DNA from: Phytophthora hibernalis
Taxonomy: Eukaryota > Oomycota > Peronosporomycetes > Peronosporales > Peronosporaceae
NCBI GenBank assembly: GCA_012656075.1
Contig: JAAKBF010000324.1
Location: forward strand, 434,001 to 498,000
DNA: 64,000 nt
Direction of reading: 5' to 3'
Of this stretch, positions 45,361-54,915 are shown one piece after another. Made by a program: the position numbers and the translations under genes. The notes beneath the pieces were generated by a model. It was not told the DNA's origin. It saw only the letters and a program-made list of their open reading frames with translations, and did no database searches. The stretch's first letter is position 1; each line of letters begins with the position of its first letter.

Positions 45361-46108
45361 TAGTTAGAACCACACGAATATGGTCATATGTTTCTGACCA
45401 ATCGATGCTTGGAACTAAAACAAGCTTCTTCAATCTAATACTGTATGTCTTAGCGCCATTTCCAATATAATACTTCGTTAGCTGACGTCCGTTAGACGCA
45501 AGAGGATGGATACCCAATTCTGCAAGAATAGGATAAACCTCATATATATCAGCAACCGCTTGTTTTGATCGCTTCTGTTCTTCGATTTCATCAATGCTTT
45601 CATCACTAAATAAGTTCTCATCCGCTGGTTTTTCATCCTCACCAACCTTGACATCAACTAATGAAGGCCTTGCTTGTGTTCCAGCATGATTAGTATCAGG
45701 CTTAGCAGTAGCTTCGGCATCTACCATAGTTGGAGTTGATACCTCAGGGTTTGTCTGGGAGTATTCATCAATCAGCGTTTTTAAGGGCTCAGATGACTCT
45801 GATGTTGAGTCTGTCTGAGTTGTTGCAGTTGTTTTACTGGAAGCTGTAGTAATTCCACTTGAAATGTCAGTAGCCCATGAAGCGCCTTCGTACATCCCAC
45901 GCTTCGTTTTAGCTTGACGAACGCGACGCTGAGCTCTTTCAAGAAGCTCCTGTCGTTTTTGCTCTCTCTGAGCGGGGGATGTGAAATTTGGAAACATCGT
46001 ATCTATATGTTGTGAGCCATAAAAATGAGTACTCAAATTACCAATAGCTCGGCATAACTGAGTCATGACGGAAAGGTAAGTAAGAATGACATATACGGTT
46101 TCGCTCAT
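45299..46108 (-). CDS. Unknown Polinton protein, 269 aa
   Basis: Frame from ATG 46108 (an internal ATG near 45998, MFPNFTSPAQREQKRQE, may be the true start). Contains a basic helix ELLERAQRRVRQAKTKRG, a long Ser/Thr/Glu-rich low-complexity linker, an acidic stretch, and a folded C-terminal part with IYEVYPILAELGIHPLAS and LKKLVLVPSIDW. No family recognised. Overlaps both neighbours on the same strand. Confidence 0.5.
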   Translation of the reverse strand: MSETVYVILTYLSVMTQLCRAIGNLSTHFYGSQHIDTMFPNFTSPAQREQKRQELLERAQRRVRQAKTKRGMYEGASWATDISSGITTASSKTTATTQTDSTSESSEPLKTLIDEYSQTNPEVSTPTMVDAEATAKPDTNHAGTQARPSLVDVKVGEDEKPADENLFSDESIDEIEEQKRSKQAVADIYEVYPILAELGIHPLASNGRQLTKYYIGNGAKTYSIRLKKLVLVPSIDWSETYDHIRVVLTNDVRFLNYIYEKGTRRNGEG

Positions 46109-46433
46109 TGAGAAGATTCAAATAACGGTCTTTAATACAATGGAACGGGACGCCAAAGATTGCTTCCAATTCATGCTTGTACTTTTGATTGGCTACCGTT
46201 TTGCGAAAATTTGAAGCTGCATCAAGATTAAACAACTCATTCTTGATTCGACTTATTTCTTGGATGATCCACAGCTTGCGTCGAAGTTTCACAAGCTCAC
46301 GTTCTTTCTCTACACAATTTGGGCACATTATTACGAGATCAGTGTCTATACATAAAGTCAGATAATTCATATTCGCACAAAAAATATTAAAAATAATATA
46401 TGGGTCAAAGCTTACAGAGGATATCTCTATCAA
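46038..46433 (-). CDS. Unknown small Polinton protein (131 aa)
   Basis: 131-residue frame with a CPNCVEKERELVKLRRKL segment (one CxxC) followed by helices and the end FGVPFHCIKDRYLNLLNE-RNRICH. The RNxxxH pattern recalls HEPN nucleases, but length and context are too weak to call it. Overlaps the next frame by 71 bp; a one-base shift there would extend it. Confidence 0.35.
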   Translation of the reverse strand: MIEISSVSFDPYIIFNIFCANMNYLTLCIDTDLVIMCPNCVEKERELVKLRRKLWIIQEISRIKNELFNLDAASNFRKTVANQKYKHELEAIFGVPFHCIKDRYLNLLNERNRICHSYLPFRHDSVMPSYW

Positions 46434-46453
46434 TTTAATTTTAAAAGCTAATC

Positions 46454-47530
46454 ATGGCTCATTTTTTAGCGCCCAATAATCTCTCTCAAGAGTTGATCTC
46501 CTGTTCTTATTGATTAACCGCAGATTATCTTGTGGCTCCCAAGAGTCAGGCTCATTACCAAGCCATCTTATCAGATATTTGTACTTCCCAGAGCGTATCT
46601 TCTTGTGATCCAAGATCTTCTCCGCCTCAAGAATATCGCCTCGACTAATAGTAGCATCTGAGGTCTCTGTTTTAACAAATTTAAGATCATTTGGTGCCTT
46701 GTAGAGGGTATGACCATTTTTGAACGGATTTGGACTCGGTAGCCATCAATTCCAACGATTTTATAGGCTGCTTTGCTCCATCGAGCAGCTTCTTTATCAA
46801 ATGTCCGCTTCTTGAGACGGTATAATACGCGTGATCCGATCTCAAACTCCTTCTCAATTCTATCAGCTTCCACCTGATTATGACTCAGATCCGCATCCAT
46901 TACTTTGACTTTTGCTTCATTTGGGGTCATACCAATAGAGCGATGAAACGTGGTATTGTAGTTTTCGATAACATCGGCAATAAGCTTTTGCGTAATCCTA
47001 TTGGGAGACATTTTAGTTAGTCTCTGCTTTAACGTTCTGTTGAATCGCTCGATTTTTCCCATAGTACCGTGATCACCGGGATCGTTGTTGTAGTGCTCAA
47101 TTTTCTTGGATTTGAAGAATTCTTGAGCCTGTGAGTTCATGAACTCGCTACCATTATCCGTTGTCAGGATATCGACTTTGTGGAGGCGAACAAACGCTTT
47201 AAGCGCTGCTAATATAGTTGGCGCAGTCTTGTTTGACATGAGCTTTGCGTAGCCCAACCTTGAGTTGATATTGATAGCTGTCAAAATTGGTCGCTTCTCC
47301 CAAAACGCAAGATCCATTTGCCAAGAGTTGGGGTTATGCGAAGCTATTTTGAAGCCGTTGAATCGCTTTTTCTGCTCCTGAAATCGTTGAATATCAGTCT
47401 GACTCGCATACCAATCCTTTACGATTTTAAAAGTTATCTTAGGATTTAACTCCTTTGCCTTATGATACAGAGCTTGAGCTCCGATAAAGCCGGTTTTTGG
47501 GTCATAGTAGTTTCTTTAATAGCGCGTCCA
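46454..47530 (-). CDS. Polinton integrase (RVE fold) with C-terminal chromodomain
   Basis: DDE integrase of the retroviral type that inserts the element and makes the 6-bp duplication. Motifs: N-terminal YYDPKTGF-x-GAQALYHKAK (start near 47530, frame change near 47512), first Asp in WQMDLAFWEK, second Asp in ILTTDNGSEF, catalytic Glu in GKIERFNRTLKQR. After a one-base change near 46725 (short A run) a chromodomain follows: AEKILDHKKIRSGKYKYLIR then W-x3-EPDSWEP, ending at 46454. The DDE triad is complete. Chromodomain tails target integration to marked chromatin in many retrotransposons and Polintons. Confidence 0.88.
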
Positions 47531-47569
47531 TGATCTATATTTACATAAAAATCCCCAGTGCGTAGCTGA

Positions 47570-49072
47570 TTAAATATCAAGTGGTTCAGTCGTGATACCA
47601 TCATCAAGTACTCGACGTTTGTCATAGTAGTAGTTGAGCGCTGTTTTGTTTGAGTATAGGTGATGATAGACTTGGTTTCTTTCGACAGTCTGAACCCCTT
47701 GTTTGTACCTTGTAGCGTGATACGATCCCGTACAACAGTATCAAACCCATCAGGATTAAGAACACTATTGTTTCGACCACCTCCCTGCTGAATACCCTTC
47801 GCTGGAACTTTTACCTTGAAGATTCGTCAGGTAGATAGCAAATATAGTTCTTACTCAATAGTGAGACCATATCATCACCTGGCCATTCATCTTTGAACAA
47901 ACCAGGAGTACGGCGATCAAACTTAGCTGTAGTCGCGTGGGAACCAATCGTATTTATTCTCCTTGAAGTGGGCACGTAGCTCAGGCTTGATACAGTCTTG
48001 AAACGGATTCTCACAGCTGAAAGCGATATAAGCTGAATCAGTGTCCATCTCCTGATACTGGAAGTCAGAGCGGTCGAAGTAGAAATCTATGCAGTCGTAG
48101 TAGAACTGAAGCATACGTAGCTTAGCAAGCTGATAGATAGCAATCGATAAATGGATTGGGTTCTTGTTATTAAGACGGCGTTTCTTCATGGTGATTTCAC
48201 ACGCATCATTAAGCTCTTCCAACCCATGGAACGTAAAGTGTTCGATCTTGTTCTTAATAGCTTTGTCGCTCGATTCATACTTGACCTCTCTGTGCTTGCT
48301 CATGTCCATTCCAGATCGACCAAAAGCACTGTTGCCTACAAGTTTCATCATCTCAGCAATCATAGCCTTAGACTTATCAACATCACCCTCTCGTCGAGCA
48401 TTTGATACAGCCTCCATAAAGGGGCAAAAGCCTTGTGAGAGCTGGCCTTGACAAAGCAGTAAGTCTTGGTGATCTCCATACCATGAGCAAGGTACCACTT
48501 GAGCAAAGGAGTGTAGATGAGAATCTTTTCAGCAAAGTAGCTACCGATCAACTTGCGAGCTGGCTTTACTCGGCTTTGCTTGCGCGCCTCATTGTGATCG
48601 AACATGTGGTTACCAATGACGCTCTCATTTGTACAGTCGATCAGTACATTCTTGAAAATTGGAGTCATCTCACCAAAGTGCTGTTTGAGGTCTCTGGTGT
48701 GTGAATATCACACTCGAGAAAGCCAAATATTTTATCGGCCTTGATATCGTCGATGATACCTTCATACGCTTCCACTGTAGTCAATCGACCGCATGGCATC
48801 TCATTACCAAGTGCCCACAGGTATAGAGCGTTAGAATCGTATCCGATAATTTTCTTACAGACCTTGCCACCACGAATCTTCGTCTCATTACGTTTAGCGT
48901 AGCGATTGAAGATAATAGATGAACCTCCGGCGATGTTGGCCTTCATCTTAGCGTAGATATCCTTTTCCTCCCGATCAATAGAATATACCAGTCTGTCCGA
49001 GTTGAACTCAAGCAAATTCTTGTATCGAAATCCCTCGAGGGACATATCTTTACGAGCGGAGTTGCACTTCAC
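47570..49072 (-). pseudogene. Protein-primed DNA polymerase B, 5'-truncated and broken
   Basis: Palm motifs in order: A in GYDSNALYLWAL (about 48830), B in KLVGNSAFGRS (about 48340), C in EMDTDSAYI (about 48040), then the thumb region to stop 47570. Only about 480 codons exist, against more than 1,000 in full Polinton polymerases: the 3'-5' exonuclease and N-terminal regions are absent. The right TIR lies only about 270 bp upstream. Frame changes near 48670, 48430, 47940 and 47812. Cannot be a functional replicase. Confidence 0.85.
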
Positions 49073-49339
49073 ACGTCCAACGCGCCTCCAGTTTCACCGA
49101 CAATCGCACATGTTAGCGACAGCAACACCATCTTTCTTCGACGGAGCACATTCTGGAGTGAGCAGGAGAATTTCTGGGCGTATTTAAGCGGAAATGAAGG
49201 CGTGTCACATAGACTTCCAACCAATGATGAGACGCCACGCGTTGCGCTTTTCCTGGCGGTTGTAAACTGTTCTATTGAATTTATCAGTGTTCCGGTATAG
49301 ATTTAATTCTGTTCGCTCCAACGTAGCCCAAGATAAAGG
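49073..49339. other. Non-viral-looking DNA between truncated polB and right TIR
   Basis: About 270 bp, GC-richer than the adjoining polB coding sequence, without a gene. It occupies the place where the 5' half of polB should be, and probably marks the deletion/repair junction. Confidence 0.45.
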
Positions 49340-49554
49340 CTCTCGCTCTCAGCTGGAACGGTCGTCGAGATCTCAGTCGTCGAGCGGCTCTGAAACTACC
49401 TCAAGATTCAAAAGATGTCTCTTTCGCTCTCAGGTGGTCGAAAGGTTGCGTCGTCGAAATGGCAGCTGCCTCGAAAGAACGTTCCAGGATTGGTCTCGAT
49501 GGTAAATTACGGTAAGGAAAAAAATGGCGGCGTAATGTTCCACTATATACTACT
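49340..49554 (-). repeat. Right terminal inverted repeat of the Polinton
   Basis: Reverse complement matches 34540-34765; ends CCACTATATACTACT. Differs from the left TIR by scattered substitutions and small gaps, increasing inward, so the ends have diverged since insertion or are not kept identical. Confidence 0.92.
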
Positions 49555-49560
49555 TGTGTG
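49555..49560. repeat. Target site duplication, right copy (TGTGTG)
   Basis: Second copy of TGTGTG, immediately followed by the continuation of the ABC4 gene (TCCGTCGGACCGGGATGTT). Confidence 0.93.
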
Positions 49561-51731
49561 TCCGTCGGACCGGGATGTTGCGGATTATTTGCTGGATCTG
49601 GGCACGGACCAGCAGTACCAGTACGAGGTGTCGAAGATGAACGCCCACTCATCGTTCTCTGTTCAGACTCCTCGGTTGGCGAGCGAATTTGCGTGTTTGT
49701 TCCGTCAGTCGGCTACCCATCAAAATGTTGTACAAGCTCTGGATGCTCCGTGGGGAAGCGAGCGTTTGCATGACGCGGAGCACCATTTGGTGAAGATGCC
49801 AGAGTTTCGACAGTACTTTTGGGCAGGAACGCTTACGGTGATGCGTCGGCAAATGCTGCTAGCCTTCGAAACACTGCGTTCATGCGCGTTCGTGCCTTGA
49901 TGGTTGTGGTCATGGGACTCATTTACGGCAGTACGTTTTTCGTGTTTGACCCGACGAATACACAGGTGTCGCTAGGCGTCCTGTACCAGACCACGATGTT
50001 TTTGGCGATGGGGCAAGCGTCTCAAACTCCAGTGTTCATTGCAGCTCGCGAGATTTACTACACGCACCGACGAGCGAATTTCTACCGGACGTCATCTTTT
50101 GCAATTGCGTGTCTGGTGGCACTTGTGCCCACTGCAATTGTGGAGTGCCTGGTTTTCAGTAGTTTTGTGTACTGGATGTGCGGCTTCGTCGCTGGAGCGG
50201 GATACTTCCTGCTTTTCCTGCTTTGCATGGTTCTGACCAACCTGGCCCTGTGTGCGTGGTTCTTCACGCTGACAGCTATGGCGCCCAACTTCAACATTGC
50301 TAAACCAATGTCCACGTTCTCCATCACGTTTTACGTTGTGTTTGCTGGATTCATCGTACCGCGCAGCCAGATCCCCGATTTCTTCATTTGGCTGTACTGG
50401 ATCAACCCGCTCGCGTGGTGTCTGCGCACCGTCGCCGTGAGTCAGTACCGCTCGCCCAAATTTGATGTATGCGTGTACGCTGGTGAGGACTATTGCTCGC
50501 AGTACAACATGACCATGGGTGAGTACTCGTTGTCATTGTACGATGTACCTTCCAGTAAGGCGTGGGTTTGGGCAGGAATTCTGTATTTGCTGTTCGCGAT
50601 CGTTTTTTCGTACTGGTCGGTAGCTGCATTCTCGAGCATAAGCGGTATGACGTCCCTGCAGCAACTGTGGCTGTAGTCCCAAGCTTTGAAGATGATAAAG
50701 AGAAGAGCAAGCTAGGTGATCTTCCCGAGGAAGAAAGGCTCCCCATCATCCCGATGGAATGCAAGCTACGTCATGGTTGCAACACCGAGGGCTAACCCAG
50801 TGCATGAAGACACATCTGTAGACATGGTTGTTGTGGATCTACACGAGGAAAAAGCGAGATTCGTACCCGTCGCTTTGGCGTTCAAGGATCTATGGTATTC
50901 AGTGCCCCAGCCTCACCGCAGACATGAGTCCATCGACTTGCTCAAGGGAATTAGTGGCTACGCATTACCAGGTACCATGACAGCGCTCATGGGTTCGTCC
51001 GGTGCTGGCAAAACCACCCTCATGGACGTCATCGCCAGCCGAAAAACGGGAGGCACCATCCATGGCGAAATATTAATCAACGGATACGCTGCCACGGAAC
51101 TCGCTATCCGCCGCTGCACGGGCTACTGCGAACAGCAAGACATCCATTCAGAAGGAGCGACGATCCGAGAGGCGCTCACGTTCAGTGCTTTCCTTCGTCA
51201 AGATAGCAGCGTGTCGGAACGCGCCAAACTCGCGTCTGTCGAAGAGTGTCTTGATCTGCTGGACATGCGTGCCATCGCCGACCAGATCATTCGAGGACGC
51301 TCACAAGAGCAGATGAAGCGTCTGACCATCGGCGTAGGGCTTGCGGCACAACCCAGTGTGCTGTTCCTGGATGAGCCCACCAGCGGCTTGGACGCACACT
51401 CAGCTAAGGTCATTATGGACGGCGTCCGTAAGGTGGCGGACAGCGGCCGCACCGTCGTGTGCACGATCCACCAGCCTTCGTCGGATGTCTTCTTCTTGTT
51501 TGATAGTTTGTTGTTACTGAAGCGAGGAGGTGAAATGGTGTTCTTCGGCAAGCTGAACAACACCGAGCCGGACGATCGCGAGTGCAGTCACCTGATCGAC
51601 TACTTCGAGGCCATTTCCGAGGTGGCGCGTTTACCGGAGGGTCAGAACCCAGCGACGTGGATGCTGGAATGTATCGGTGCTGGAGTTGCGGGTGCAGGTG
51701 AGAAGCCACTGATCTCAACCATCGAACCCTA
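49555..51731 (+). pseudogene. PDR/ABCG transporter ABC4, 3' part, truncated
   Basis: Resumes ABC4 at the CPSDRDVADYLLDLGT position of NBD1's end and covers TMD1 and NBD2 (Walker A GSSGAGKTT, LFLDEPTSGLDAHSAK). Matches ABC3 closely, then leaves homology after GEKPL near 51710, ending at a stop 51729-51731: all of TMD2 (about 950 bp in ABC3) is missing. Frame changes near 49866, 50605 (six-base T run, shared with ABC3) and 50742 (four C where ABC3 has five). Doubly inactivated: split by the Polinton and cut at its end. Confidence 0.9.
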
Positions 51732-51751
51732 GCAGGTAGCTAGCTACCTGC
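51732..51751. repeat. Perfect 20-bp palindrome at the ABC4 break
   Basis: GCAGGTAGCTAGCTACCTGC directly follows the stop of the truncated ABC4, within about 40 bp of where homology to ABC3 ends. Could mark a rearrangement junction. Confidence 0.6.
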
Positions 51752-51922
51752 AATCAAATGTAGTTGTCCGCATCACCCAAAGCCACACACTAAACGAGAG
51801 AAAGAGCAGACGTCATTGTTCACCCCACAATGCTGCGAGCTGGTGTCTGGTTTACTTACAAGGCAACGTTGTTTTTCTACCGCTTTTCCCTTCGCATGAT
51901 CCGATATTTGCACTTGCAGCAT

Positions 51923-52887
51923 TCAGCTAGACGCCGCTTTCTCGATATCTTGAGGTCTGGCGAAGCTAGAAAGAGCAGGCGCATGGATCAGCAGCGACGG
52001 CGGCAATCTCTGTGGGTTGGTGTCCGGGTCGAAGTGGTCCGTGTCGTACATGCTGAGCCACTCACCCAGAGCGTGGCGCAGCGTCTTGATGTCCCCGTAC
52101 TGCGTGACCAGGCCGCGCTCCTGGCACGCAAACTCGAGCTCGCTGAGCGACAGATCGTCGATGCCTTCCATCAGCAGCTGCTGGTCGTCCACGTTGAGCT
52201 CGACCATCCTCCGTTCGAGTCTCTTTGCAGCGTCGACTGAGGCAGCAGCTTGTTGAGCACCGCAAAGGACGGAAGAGCGCCGAGCCCTCGGCCAGCGCGT
52301 GAATGTTCTCACTCGAGCTGGCGGAGAGCCGCGGGGCCCTCGAAGAAGGGCGCGAGCTCGCTCACTTGCGTGGGGCGCAGGCCACCGGCCAGCAGCTCCC
52401 GCAGCGTGTCGTCCTTGAGCTGGATCTGTCGTAGCAACTGCAGCAGCTGCGGGTACGTCTTGGCCCGGGCCTCGGCGTCCTCGCGGAAGAACTGCGTCTT
52501 CTGCTCGGGTCGCCAGAACTGCCACGGCAGCAGCTGCTTGGGGAACTGATAGCCCAGCAGCGGCGCGCGTAGCCCAGCGCGGGCACGCAGAAGAAGACCA
52601 GGAGGGGCAGCGACTTGAGCAGGTCGCGGTGCGCCTGACGCAGTAGCAGCTGGTCGCGGCGCGGAGTTTGAGCTGACCGTTTGACTCCTGGAGACGGCGA
52701 CGCAGAGCCCAGGCCTGCTTGTTCTCGAGATACAGGCCCTGGAGCCGGCCACGAAGGGCTGCAGCCACTTCTGCAGCTTCTGGTACGCAGACAGCTCCTT
52801 GGGCGCGGAGCTGAAGAAGCGCGCGGTGCCGGCCATGCGAGAGCCACGCAGGCCAGCGTGGTGAAGCAGTACAGCAGAGGACAGCAT
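51923..52887 (-). CDS. LETM1-domain mitochondrial protein (frame broken)
   Basis: Starts at 52887 with a mitochondrial-type presequence (MLSSAVLLHHAGLRG..RFFSS). The core has SLPLLVFFCVPALGY, LLGYQFPKQLLPWQFW, the LETM1 domain hallmark, followed by helices with LRPTQVSELAPFF and a C-terminal GIDDLSLSELEFACQERGL segment. LETM1 family members act in mitochondrial inner-membrane K+/H+ (or Ca2+) exchange or bind ribosomes. Frame changes near 52690, 52565 and 52260. Only one membrane segment is expected. Divergent from RPN6, with about 200 bp of shared promoter. No EF-hands seen. Confidence 0.72.
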
Positions 52888-53086
52888 GAGGACGATCGGC
52901 GACTGTCACATGAAGATACTAGGCGCAAAAAGAGACTTGGCGTTTGTAAGAGTGATGATATTGTAGCATCAGACAGAAGACATTTTATCTGCTACTACAG
53001 TATGGTGTACACATTATGGGTCGGCCTTGAATCTTACCGTACCGGTACCGGTATTCAGATCTTCACTTACAAGGGAAGGAATTACG

Positions 53087-54779
53087 ATGGCAACGATGCA
53101 GGACGTGGAGATGGCCGAGCCCGAGCAGGTGCACCCGCTGCAGACACAGTTCGAGGACGCGGAGGACGTGGTGGCCGCGCTGACGGCCAACGCATCACCT
53201 GACGAGGCCATCCAGGCCTTCCAGCGCATCATCTCCTACGGTTCGTGAATCTTTTCCCATTTTGTACCTCCGTACTCTCTAACTTTCCTGCTCTCGCCGT
53301 GCAGCCGAGGAGGACGCAGCCCTGGAGCTAGTGCAGCGCGTGAAGGAGCACGCCATCTACAAGCTGGCCCAGTTGTACATCCAGTTCGGCCGCGAGAAGG
53401 AGCTGGCGTCGCTGCTGCAGGCGCTGCGGCCCTTCTTCGCCACGTTGGCCCGCGCCAAGACCGGCAAGATCGGTGCGGCCAGCAGCTTCAAGAACTTATA
53501 TTAGGGGTGGTTCAATAGAGCTGACTTGTTTCGTTGTTTGCAGTGCGCACGGTGATCGACATGGTGGCCAAGGTGAAGGTGCTGGACGCCGACAGGGCGC
53601 TGCAGCTGCAGGCCGACCTGTGTCTGGACTCGATCGAGTGGTGCAAGCAGGAGAAGCACACGTTCCTGCGCCAGCGCGTGGAGGCGCGGCTGGCCTCCAT
53701 CTACTTTCAGCAGCACAAGTTCCAGCCCGCACTCGACCTCATCACGGAGCTGCTGCACGAGATCAAGCTCGACGACAAGCAGCTGCTCGTGGAGATCCAC
53801 CTTGTGGAGAGCAAGCTGCACCACGCACTACGCAACGTGCCCAAGGCCAAGGCGGCCCTCACGGCGGCGCGCAGCATCTCCAACACCATCTACGTGGTGC
53901 CGCGCACGCAGGCGCAGATCGACCAGATGTCGGGTATCCTGCACGCCGAGGAGCGCGACTACAAGACGGCCTACTCGTACTTCTTCGAGGCCTTCGAGGC
54001 GCTGGCCTCGCTGGACGAGGTCGAGGGCCTCAAGTGCCTCAAGTACATGTTGCTCGCCAAGGTCGCCAGTGGCGGCGCCAGCGAGGTGAACCTCATCATT
54101 AACAGCAAGCAGGCCATGAAGTTCATTGGCATCGACCTGGAGGCGATGCAGGCGGTCGCCAAGGCGCACGAGCAGCGCTCCCTCGAGCTCTTTGAAGCGG
54201 CTACGAAGAAATACGCGGCTCGTAAGTTCTTGTGTGGGTGTTTATTGAGCGCGGAGACTGAGTTGTGATCGTATTGTTGCCTTTTTCAGAGCTTGTGGAA
54301 GACGCCCTGATCAAGAACCACCTGGGCAAGCTGTACGAGCAGCTCCTGGAGAGCAACCTGATTAAGATCATCCAGCCGTTCTCGTGCGTCGAGATCGCCC
54401 ACGTTGCCAAGCTCATCAAACTGCCGCTGCCGCAGATTGAGCTGAAGTAAGATTGATTTGTGCTTTCTGCTTGACAGGCGCAACCCGCTCACTAAGGCAT
54501 GATTGAATGGATTCTGCTGCAGGTTGTCGCAAATGATCCTGGACCACAAGTTCCACGGCATTTTGGACCAGGGCAAGGGACAGCTAATCGTCTACGACAG
54601 CCCCACCGAGGATGTACGTACCGGTACATTACATGTACAAAAGTTGGTAAATTCGACTTACATTTTTTCTGTTGCTCTGCCATTTACAGAAAACATATAC
54701 CTCTGGCCTCGGTGTCATCGAGAACGTTGGAAACATCGTAGACAACTTGTTCCGGCGTGCCGACAAGCTGCATGCATAG
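53087..54779 (+). CDS. RPN6: 26S proteasome non-ATPase subunit Rpn6 (PSMD11 type)
   Basis: Lid subunit that clamps the regulatory particle to the 20S core. Six exons with introns 53241-53304, 53473-53543, 54224-54289, 54447-54522 and 54614-54689 give an unbroken protein of about 440 residues: N-terminal helical repeats (DSIEWCKQEKHTFLRQRVEA), KLDDKQLLVEIHLVESKLHH, the highly conserved GILHAEERDYKTAYSYFFEA, and a C-terminal PCI domain (HLGKLYEQLLESNLIKIIQP, LSQMILDHKFHGILDQG) ending NLFRRADKLHA. ATG 53087 chosen because it is the first in-frame Met before the acidic N-terminus. One of few genes here with no frame break. Confidence 0.93.
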
Positions 54780-54915
54780 TCGCTAAGCGATTTACTTGGA
54801 CTCCGATCAACTTCAGTGGTACTGCCAACTTCTCGAGCCGATGCACTAGGTGCCCACGCCAAGAGATGGGAGGAGTGCGCAATCAATTCAACAGTGCAAA
54901 CCAACATATATTTTC

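Larger units (their letters stand above)
34540..49554. mobile_element. Maverick/Polinton element (15,015 bp) inserted in ABC4
   Basis: Defined on both ends: imperfect terminal inverted repeats of about 220 bp, AG...CT termini, 6-bp target duplication, and insertion into a gene whose intact layout is seen in ABC2/3. Content: integrase, protein-primed polB (truncated), packaging ATPase, adenain-like protease, major and minor capsid proteins, PX-like protein, GIY-YIG nuclease, S74 spike and orphan genes. AT-richer than the host. Genes lie on both strands: capsid-side genes are mixed, while the right third (43.2-49.1 kb) is all minus. Several frames are broken and polB has lost its 5' part, so autonomous movement is unlikely. 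Confidence 0.95.

Noticed and set aside
46038..46433. HEPN-like RNxxxH pattern in the 131-aa Polinton protein
   Set aside because: Only the short motif fits; the protein is too short and its frame end is uncertain.
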